From Diphasiastrum complanatum (taxonomy: Eukaryota; Streptophyta; Lycopodiopsida; Lycopodiales; Lycopodiaceae), in assembly GCA_029204225.1 (NCBI GenBank), contig CM055103.1, positions 50,135,470 to 50,199,469 on the forward strand: a stretch of 64,000 nucleotides of DNA, given 5' to 3'. This document shows, piece by piece, positions 55,246 to 64,000 of the stretch; position 1 is the first letter of the stretch; the number at the start of each line of letters is the position of its first letter. The notes beneath the pieces are model-generated. The model did no database searches. It saw nothing but the letters and a program-made list of their open reading frames with translations, and had not been told where the DNA came from. The translations under genes and the position numbers were made by a program.

Positions 55246-58200
55246 ATGGTGGCAAGCACCACTTTGGATGCTGGGAGGTAAGCTTTGCTTATGGCATCAG
55301 TGACTATTCTCTCATTAATTTATAGTATTGTCAAGCTTGGATGCCACTGCATTCCATTCAATCTAGACGATTAAACAGATGTCTACCTGTTTTTCTCAAC
55401 TTTTTGCCAGTGCTGGAAGTGCGTTGAGGCTCGAACAGGTTGCAGGATTATCCCAGCATTTCGCTGCCCACGCATGAGGGCTGTGCTGTTCTCAAGCCAG
55501 CACTTCCAATCCAAACGCTAAAACTATCCCAAAAAGACTCAAGGTTGCAGCTATGGTTGCTAGGCCAGTCAAGTTCTCCCCTGCACCTCAAGAGATGGAG
55601 CAGGATGAAGACTTCGATGCATCCGCTCGACCTCCCTTCACTATTGCAGACCTAAGGGCAGCCATTCCCAAGCATTGCTGGGAGAGAAATGCATGGAAAT
55701 CCATGAGCTATGTTATCAGAGATGTAGCCATTGTGCTGGCCTTAGCTGCAGCAGCTGCAAACATGAACAGCTGGTTGCTGTGGCCAGTTTACTGGTTTGC
55801 TCAAGGCACCATGTTTTGGGCACTCTTTGTTCTTGGTCATGACTGGTAAGATTGGTATTGTTCGTTTCTTTTAGCTCTCCTCTAACAAACACAGTTGTCT
55901 TGGAAGTATTTACCCGAAGCTTTAGGTGGAGCAGGTCTAGTTGAAATTTCACAGTGGTAGCTATCAAGGAATGAGACTTCACTGGCTCGAGGCTTGCTAT
56001 TTAAATAGAGATTCCCGTAGTTTACCCTTTCCTGAGCAATGATGAAAATTTTGACATTTGTGGTTTTTCTGTGAAGGTTCAGGTTATTTCTAGATGCTTA
56101 AATAGTCTGTTATCATTCAGTCTAGTGTAGATTCGTCTTCTCTACTAGGGAGCTGAATATTCTAGAGCTAAGTTTCTTGGGATAGTCGGGGTAAGATCAA
56201 CTCTTGTTTTATCAACTCTTGTTTTACTGTGTCAATGAAAGGGTAAGGCTTGAATTTGCAGTGACTGATTCATGGAGATTCGGTCATTACCTACTTGAAA
56301 GTGTAGTGGTCAACTAGATTGGAGGGTCTTCCTCATTGCTCTGGGTTGCCGTTCCTTGCAGTGGCCATGGAAGTTTTTCTCACAACAAAACACTGAACAG
56401 CATTATTGGTCATCTTACACATTCAGCAATACTTGTACCCTATCATGGCTGGTAAAAAGAATTATTGTTTTAATGTATGTGTGCTTTTGTAGAGATCTCA
56501 CTAACATCTTTATTTGAAGGAGTGAATCGTCAACCATCTTAAGAATAGCTGCTTGGTTTGCATCTTTACAAACAGAAATGAACTTGTTGAAGATCTATAC
56601 GTTATTTGTACATTTTTCAGGAGGATAAGCCACCGAACACATCATCAAAACCACGGGCATGCAGACAATGACGAGTCCTGGCACCCGGTAAGCTTCGCAT
56701 TAATGTAGTTGAGCCTCATCTTTTACCTTTCCTTTAGCTTTTTATCTCACAAATTTCCTCTCCCTGATGTTCTTTCACTCACGTTTGTTTCTTCTCAGGT
56801 GTCAGAGAAGCAGCTCAAACGCATGGACTGGCTTGCTCGTTCTGGTCGATTCAAACTTCCATGGGTTATGTTTGTGTATCCAATGTACTTGGTTAGTTTC
56901 CAAGCTCTGTGCCTACGATTGTAATTTGTACCAGTTAAAGAACCTGTTTCAACCGTTGCTCAATCATCAAGTTCCATTGACTATATGGAAGAATTATTCT
57001 GATGCAGTGGGGAAGGACTCCAGGAAAAGAGGGATCTCATTTTGATCCTAGTAGTCCATTGTTTGCACCAAGTGAGCGAAAGGATGTCATCACATCAACT
57101 GTCTGTTGGGGAGCAATGGTGGCTCTCTTGGCAGGGATGACAGTCGCAGCAGGGCCATTGTGGATGTTTAAGCTTTATTTCATGCCTTATTGGGTTAGTG
57201 GGTCAATCAATGCCTTCATTTTTTTTACAGCATCTATCTGTAGCTGAATACCTGTTTCCAGATCACAATGCCTTTTGGAAATAGTCGATTTTCGATTGTA
57301 TATCATTTCAAAGGTCGAAAACTAACGTAAATGGTTGCAGATAAATGTCATCTGGCTGGACCTTGTGACATACTTGCACCATCACGGTTATGAGCAAAAG
57401 GTTCCCTGGTATAGAGGCAAGGTGTGCTCACATCTACATTTGCTCTACAAGTAAAATTGTTGAGGAAATGGACCTCGTGATAGTTCAAACTTCTGTTTCG
57501 GATCTTTTGTCTCTTGCTTTGTAGTTTACATGCATTCACCATAGAATCAACTGCCCAGGCTGTTCAAAGCCAAGCATAGGTACTGCTAAGTATGAAGTAT
57601 GCTTATCTATTCAAATTTATAAAACTATTTTGAACTGAGTTCCATGATTTAGGAGTGGAGCTACATGCGTGGGGGATTGAGCACAATTGATCGTGACTAT
57701 GGATTGTTCAACAATATACACCACGACATTGGGACTCATGTTGTCCACCATTTATTTCCTCAAATTCCACATTACCACCTAGTTGAAGCAGTAAGTGTCC
57801 TACCTAGCCCCTAGTTAGCTTTTGGTCTAGGACTTTTCACCAAGCCGGTGAACAGTCTTTAAAGTCCATAAAAGCTTTTCTTTACAGTAATATGGAATGA
57901 TTATTATTTCTGTAAAGGCCCTTGAAAGCAGGACTGTCTAACTTTGATGCTTTCACCCAAAGTTCAAAAACTCAAAAGTTTGTGAAGTTTTTTCAGAAAC
58001 AGTAGTCCCTGGTACCTAGACATCGTGTTTGTGTGTGCATGCCAACTATGTCATTGTGGGTAGTCCTTGTTTCCTTGGACACTGTACACATGTCATTGTA
58101 TCATGTTAAGAGCCACATTCATTCATTCTGATTTATTCTTCTTTGTGCAGACTAAAGCAGCCAAGCCTATTCTTGGCAAGTATTACAGAGAACCAAGAAA

Positions 58201-58315
58201 ATCTGGACCTTTTCCTGTGCATTTGTTACAGCCTCTGATGAAAAGTTTGCAGGAAGATCATTTTGTTGCAAATGAAGGAGATGTTATTTATCATCAAAGG
58301 GATCCAACCATATAG
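55246..58315 (+). CDS. FAD3/FAD7-like: omega-3 (delta-15) fatty acid desaturase, FAD3/FAD7/FAD8 family
   Basis: Membrane di-iron enzyme converting linoleic to alpha-linolenic acyl chains. Exons: 55246-55277, 55411-55845, 56362-56451, 56621-56687, 56799-56891, 57008-57193, 57341-57421, 57653-57790 and 58151-58315 (TAG stop); all GT-AG. The three histidine boxes are present: HDCGH across exons 2-3, HRTHH in exon 4, HVVHH in exon 8. Family signatures include [40 protein letters not shown] and [13 protein letters not shown]. From the first ATG the frame is 428 codons but has one TGA at 55475-55477 in the transit-peptide-like leader. Starting at the ATG 55553-55555 gives an intact 370-residue protein whose N-terminus has the length usual for ER FAD3, though it lacks an obvious ER-retrieval C-terminus. 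Whether the product is plastidial or microsomal is unresolved. Confidence 0.94.
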
Positions 58316-61300
58316 AGTTATCATGGCAAGTTTCACATTCAACACTGCTTTTTGGAGATGTCATTTACTTCCCTAGTATAATCTTAAAAGATAGACATGC
58401 AGCATAAGTCTTGTTGGTTTTTGGGGCAAAGAATACGTGATTTTGAAGGTATTGCAGCTCCCCCAATTCAGGAGCTGATATAGAGGCGATTGTTTTGTCA
58501 GATCAAATTTTTCTAATTTTCTGTTTGCTAAGACAGAAAATCGGTTTTAGTTTTTGCATTTATGTCTCTATGAGGCTTAAATGCTGCCCAATGGAGATTG
58601 ATTGTAGCCAAAACAGGTTTCTAAACTTTTATTCCTGATAACTCTTGATACTTATTCCACTTAGATAAAAGTCTTATTAAGCTCATCAACTTCACTTACT
58701 ATGTTTTAGTGTTACTACCTCAAGAATAGACATTGTCTAAGCCTTTTTTCTTGTGATCCTGGATTGCTTCAGGGCATTTACAGGTTTCATGTGAATCACT
58801 TTTTCCCCCTCGATACAATTGAGGTAAAATAAGTTTGAACATGGCCTTATTGAGTACATCATATGTGTTTAGGCTATATACTTAAACTTTCTATTTGAGA
58901 ATCAACCATGAAGGTGCCAACATGGGGGAACTCAAGATACCAAGGGAATACTTGAGACATCTTGGAGTGTGGGGGGTATGTGGTGGGCCCTTTCTCTCCC
59001 CTCCAATAAAATGTAGAAATGCCTCATCTAGACATCAAATGCCCTGGCCTCCAAATGAAAGGGGCTTTCACATGGAATGACATGGAAGGAGTTGGGCTTT
59101 CAAATTGGGGGTTAAGTGCAAATTTTGAAATGGGGTTAATCTCTTTCATGTGAAAGCACCCTTATATTAGAAAGGCTTCGTTCTTTGTAGGAATGCTTTT
59201 TTTCTTGGTAGATGGTAGTAATTTGAGCAGTTTAGACATGGTGTGAATTGACATCTTCTTGGTGTAAGGGGTGATAAGTAGGATGCTATATGGAATGAAG
59301 ATCTATGCGAGACTTCAATGATAAACCATAAGTTACTTAGGATGTTTAGAATTGTTCCTATTCCTCTTCAAAGAGGTGATATGATAGCTTTTAATGATTC
59401 ATTCCCTAAGCTTAAGATAGTGCCTAAAATGTTTAGCATGAGAATTGTCTTCATTCATTCATGAAGTGGTAGAATAGTAAGCGCTAATACTAGGCATTAC
59501 GTACATACACACTTCTATTATACAATCTTTTCACAATGATATAATGTTTGATATTGTAGTTTTTAGTGCACTTCCCTATGTCTATTCCAATCTAGACTAG
59601 GTGTCTTGTATTAATGTGTGAATTATAGACAAGGGTTAGATTTATAACTTAAATTGAAATCAAAAAATGGAAAGTTGCATTGTCATAAGAGGAGGACCTA
59701 GTCTTGTATTTTATTTCCTCACTTAATAGGAAAATGATCAATCACTTCATAATATTCTTGACAACTCACCTATGGAGCTCAATGCACCTACCTAAGGTCT
59801 ATAATATGTCCTTGGGTTTGTTTTAATGTGCATCTAAACCAAATCATAGTGTAACAACTACAAACACCAACATTCATACTACCAACAACAACCTTCATAT
59901 CCTAGCATGGCTCCACAATAAACTTGGCCAGCGAGTTGCTTGATGGATTTTGGTCCTTATGATAGGCCTATGATGGTCATCCTTAAGGGCAACTTCGTTT
60001 AATTTAATAAGGGGCTTACTAGGGTCATTTTTTGCGATTTACTCTTTTCTAGCTTATAAGGTACACTCTCTTAGGCCCATGATCTATGTAGCTACCGTCT
60101 CTTGTAGTGCATCAAATGGTACTCATTTTTTTTTAAACTTCTTATAAGATGTGATCTACACACCTCTAGTCATTTTTATAATGACTCCACAATTCAAAAT
60201 ACTTGAGAGACAAATTGGTACATAGCCTTGACCATACATTTCTTTGTGGTATATGTCAAGCAGGATTGTGGCTTGAAGCGTGCGGCAAAGGACAACTTGT
60301 ATGCATGATCAATGAACATTTTTGCTAAAGGCCACACATACTAATGATATGAATCAATTGCTTTTTTATATTGCTAATATTTTAAGGCTCATTTGATACA
60401 ATATGCATCCACCAATGCCATGTGAAATATGTAGGACCAAGGAAATGAATGGCTTACTGAGATCTACCTACACCTAGATATAAAGATGGACAACCTGGTT
60501 CGCGACCGAATATTAGAAGCTTTGTTTATTAAGTACGTTCCTTTGAGGAATAAAGAAAAATTTATTCATTGTGGTTGACAACCAGGGCCGCCCCGAAGGG
60601 CCAGCACTCGACCAAAGGGATGTTTCGCATGTTGCAAGAATGCAGTGTTGTGACTTAGTACAATATATACTTGTATCGAGTGAGAAGTTTCTGGTAAAAA
60701 ATACGAGCAAGCTTATTTGCAAGCTTCTTCTCTCTGCTGTCACAACAACCTCTTCCTTCCACGAGGACCAAGCGTATGAATACCCACCATGATGGGCATT
60801 GTTTTTGCTAGTTCTAACAAAGAGAATGATGAGTGAGTCAAGGAGCGTGATGAGAAACTTGTTAGAAAAAAACACACGAGGCGACCAGGAGGAAGGATGA
60901 AATTGTGACAACCATCTTCTAGTACATTAGCCTCCTAACATATTAGAATATGGATAGATTCTACAATCTAGGACAATAAGTTATACTACAATCTAGCATA
61001 TATGAACTAATTCTAGAATGATCATGCCACACTATGGTACTAACTAATCGTACACAATTTCAGAATGCTTGTTGGACCTTGAGGCATGGACCCCATTGCT
61101 CATGCTCTAACTAATATTTGGCTTTTATGATCTATCATTATATGAATGGATTAGTTCAATGTAAACCAAACTCCTAAATTCATGCTCACATAGACTATAT
61201 TTTTGCTTTCAAAAGTCTTTTATTATTTTAGTCTCCAATTTTCATGGGATGTGATAACTTATATTTTCAAATGTAATTATATACTTGAGTGGTAGCTTAT

Positions 61301-62169
61301 GAGTGGTCTCACCACATACAAGGGAATCTAATTTGATAAATAACGTAATCCACATAATGTTTTTTGAAATACACAAGATATTCATAATTATGTGGCAAAT
61401 ATAAGAGTGGAAGATTCAAATGCATCAAATATTAACATTTGAAATAATGTGGCATTGACAAATACTTTTGAAAAACAAACCTTCACAATACAAAAGCATC
61501 TTAATTAATGTTTTTGTTTGACACATCATCCTTTGACAATGTTACCCTTAAAATAGTTTGTTTGAGGTTCAAAGCTGTTGCGTGGATTCAGTAGTATGGA
61601 GATCTCAATCTAGGTCTTTGAAAGCATATCTTCATATGATGGTATAACTTACACCCAGGTTCTATATTGCTCTTGACCTTATATTGATGGCCTGAAGTTA
61701 GTGCCATGATCTCAATATAGGTTATCTATGAATGTTGTTTTTGTGACGGGGGCAGAACTTGGAGTGAGGTTGTGCCATCATCAAGTTTTGACATTGCAAT
61801 GTAATTTTTACGATATATATAACGGTTCAATCTTTTTTGGAAAGAAAACACGTCACAATTTGACACTAATAAAAGGCTATAGGTTTTTGATGGGTATAAA
61901 CCGAGTGAAAAAACTTTGATATTCATATGTTTTATCATATAGGGATGCGTTAATGACATTAAACTTGAATGTTGGATTACAACGAAGGAAAATAAATTGC
62001 CTTTCTTGATGTTGGAGGATTGGATTGAGTTGGAAGAGCATGATGGTCACTCATTTTGACTCTACCTTGATTGATATTCAATAGTATCAATATTAATTTG
62101 ATTAGTAATCTCTATCTCTTCCTTCTGAGAAAACCGGTATGGTTATCAAGAGATAGGATGACTACTAAC
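58316..62169. other. desaturase 3' flank and gene-free DNA
   Basis: The first few hundred bases should hold the desaturase 3' untranslated region. Beyond that no gene is visible; the 132-codon minus frame at 60513-60911 has no recognisable domain or splice context. Confidence 0.45.
59061..59162. repeat. small foldback with CTTTCACATG arms
   Basis: GGGGCTTTCACATG at the left is the inverted partner of CATGTGAAAGCACCC at the right, about 70 bp apart, with a second weaker inverted pair inside (GGGGGTTAA / TGGGGTTAA region). It resembles a tiny MITE but no target duplication was identified. Confidence 0.4.
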
Positions 62170-63360
62170 CTAGAAGGTGGTAAACCTTGAGGTTCTTATT
62201 CTTTTCAATCTGCTCCTAATCTAAATCCACTGAGTTAAGAATTTTAAAAAATTCCAAACTACTTATATACATTTCAGAGAAATCCAAATGGGCATAGCAA
62301 GTAAAGAATATACTGTGAATGAAAAATCTCCATTACATTAATCATGGAAATAATCTCCTAATGGATGTGCATATCAATCTCTAAAAATGTAACTACTTTA
62401 TCTCCCCCCAAATGAGAGCACATGCTTCTCAAAATCAACATTAAATAATCACTCATAGCCTACAATTATATATGTGCATCCTAAATTTAAAACATGAAAA
62501 TCAACTAATTCTCTATAGTCTTGAATAAAAATTAGGAGCTTCGGTACTTTGACTTCCCAAGTCTCCAACTTTTCTCTTGAAGCTAGATACGCTTTATATC
62601 TATGATTGTTGGCTTCAATATTCAAGCCAAGTTTCTGGACAAGACAAGAATTAATGAAATTATGAGTTGAACCTCTGTCCACTATTCTTGATCTTTCACT
62701 ATATCTTTCAAACAAAATAAATCATTGGTAAACAAAAAAGTAATACCAAAGAAACATTCACACTCACGATCAATCAGGCCGATTTCCAACTTCAGATTTT
62801 CATTACCTAGCATCTCAATAACTTGAGTTGTAGATTTCTTTCATCCTAGACAAAATCTCATAACATGTCCATGTTTATTGCAAATAAAACAAAGATTCGC
62901 TTTATTGGCCTTTTTTTAAAACATCTGCTTATTTTGCATATGTTTTAATACAATTTGATCAAGCTATTCAAAGTATTTGATTTGAGTTTTCTCATGAACT
63001 TATTTCTTTCCTTTGTTTGGTTTGAATGTCGATGGATTAGCTTGAAATTGCTTCACCATTGTGAAATCATAGGCTGTCTCAATTCATGTGACATTATCAA
63101 AATATTGACGCACATTTTACCTGCATTCTTTATGGTATTCTGTTGGCAAACCTAGGATGAACGCCAAAGAGCCAATTTAGAATCTAACGATGGAATCTTA
63201 TTCCATGAATCCATAAACTCGGTTATAAAAGCCCAAACTCTTCGTCCCAGTTTTGCAATTGACGAAATTTTGATAATAATTTGAATCATTCACAAGCACA
63301 AATGATTTTCTAAAAGTTTCCATGAATTCTCCAAATGAAGCGGGCTTTGGTCGCAGATCA
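62170..63360 (-). mobile_element. Ty3/gypsy gag-protease remnant
   Basis: Minus strand: a gag segment with FGEFMETFRKSFVLVNDSNY and LGLPTEYHKECR (63130-63350), a CX2CX4HX4C zinc knuckle CFICNKHGHVMRFC (about 62853-62895), then a retropepsin region VDRGSTHNFINSCLVQKLGL (about 62610-62670) and a following CTYIIVGYE. The active-site Asp is kept, but the usual Ser after it is Arg. Toward 62400 a linker-like frame continues (LSFGGDKVVTF needs a frame change) and then decays. No reverse transcriptase or LTR is legible. Confidence 0.83.
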
Positions 63361-63501
63361 CACCATCACAATGATGCTTTACCACGGAAAATAGAACAAC
63401 GCATTCAGTTTTTTTTTTTTTTTTTCAAGAATTGTGTTTTAAGAAATAACTATTTCATTTCGTTAGCTAGTCATCCACCACCTCAGCCTTCTTCTTGTTC
63501 T

Positions 63502-63544
<43 letters not shown>

Positions 63545-64000
63545 CCGAATATGGTTCTAATTGAAATTTCAAATTCGGCAAGGATAGAGTTTTTACTTGA
63601 TTTACCAGAACTTCCGTCTACGGGTCCTGCAAAGTGTTTCGATTATTCATTTCGTTAGTAGACTTGCAATATCTTGGGCCATTGTTGATCACCAAAAAAA
63701 AGATATTGCTTTAATTAATTAACAGATTCCAAAATGTTTAACTACAATCAAAATTAACTGTGACCTCATAAACTGACTAATTACATCTCAACGAGGCCAT
63801 TCTTTTTTAAAACCAATTTCATTTCAATCACTAATAGATTCAAAAAAATTTGGCACAATTTCAGTTATTTAAAAATTTAGATAACTGGGATTTTTGAATT
63901 TTGTTTGATATGGATTGGAACTATGAAAATTAATTTTCTTTATTGAACTCTCAGTTTCACTATTATCAGTCTAAATCGAAGTGATTTTGAAACATCCAGC
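63361..64000. other. A+T-rich right edge with T-tracts
   Basis: No gene seen. Contains a T-run at about 63409-63425 and the 40-base run at 63505-63544. Confidence 0.5.
63505..63544. repeat. 40-base homopolymer T run
   Basis: Uninterrupted T from 63505 to 63544, preceded by pyrimidine-rich TTCTTCTTGTTCTCTC. It may be the reverse-complemented poly-A tail of a retroposed sequence, but no such body was recognised beside it. Confidence 0.85.

Noticed and set aside
8490-58315. A variant genetic code or programmed TAG readthrough explaining the TAG codons in the transposases
   Set aside because: Both conserved host genes here (eIF2 beta and the desaturase) end in TAG at the expected C-terminus, so TAG is an ordinary stop.
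1-64000. CRISPR arrays, bacterial operons, rRNA genes, organellar insertions
   Set aside because: None seen; the repeats are eukaryotic microsatellites, tandem arrays and transposons, and the genes are spliced.

Overview
The window is nuclear DNA from a land plant with a repeat-rich genome. The evidence is spliced GT-AG genes of plant type (eIF2 beta; a membrane omega-3 fatty acid desaturase), plant Ty1/copia and Ty3/gypsy remnants, plant-type BED/hAT transposons, tRNA-derived SINE-like sequences and an A+T-rich background with long GA/CT microsatellites. I cannot name the species. A 22-kb housekeeping gene with introns full of transposons would suit a large genome (fern, gymnosperm or similar), but that is inference.

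Layout. 1-7900: mostly old non-coding DNA, one possible last exon at the left edge and a decayed minus-strand copia element (4630-6120). 7905-30356: the complete eIF2 beta gene, nine coding exons, with introns of 1.4, 9.8 and 7.2 kb holding several hAT-family elements, a copia fragment, SINE-like and LTR-like pieces and a 3-kb non-autonomous LTR retrotransposon with intact ends. 31023-35583: a second long hAT element, pointing toward the 3' end of the eIF2 beta gene. 35600-45100: no gene; dominated by a two-level tandem duplication (38811-42537) and retroelement scraps. 45130-48935: a 5'-truncated minus-strand copia element with most of its pol region and a repeat-filled LTR. 51100-52490: a plus-strand copia remnant with an internal deletion. 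53830-54150: a gypsy integrase scrap. 55246-58315: the desaturase gene. 58316-64000: repeat-derived DNA ending in a gypsy gag-protease remnant.

The two host genes are independent: one is translation initiation, the other makes trienoic fatty acids. The most unusual content is a set of hAT-superfamily elements with exact 8-bp target duplications clustered in and just beyond the eIF2 beta gene. Several share an outer terminus of the form C(A/T)(T/A)AGTTGCA. Each carries its own set of subterminal palindromes, often built on a CGCG centre, next to an internal T-tract. The 5.5-kb member also has an antisense coiled-coil ORF behind a promoter-like array of 84-bp repeats with a CCAAT box in four of five units. 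Both transposase genes are broken, and every simple nonsense break I found in them is TAG where CAG is the likely ancestor.
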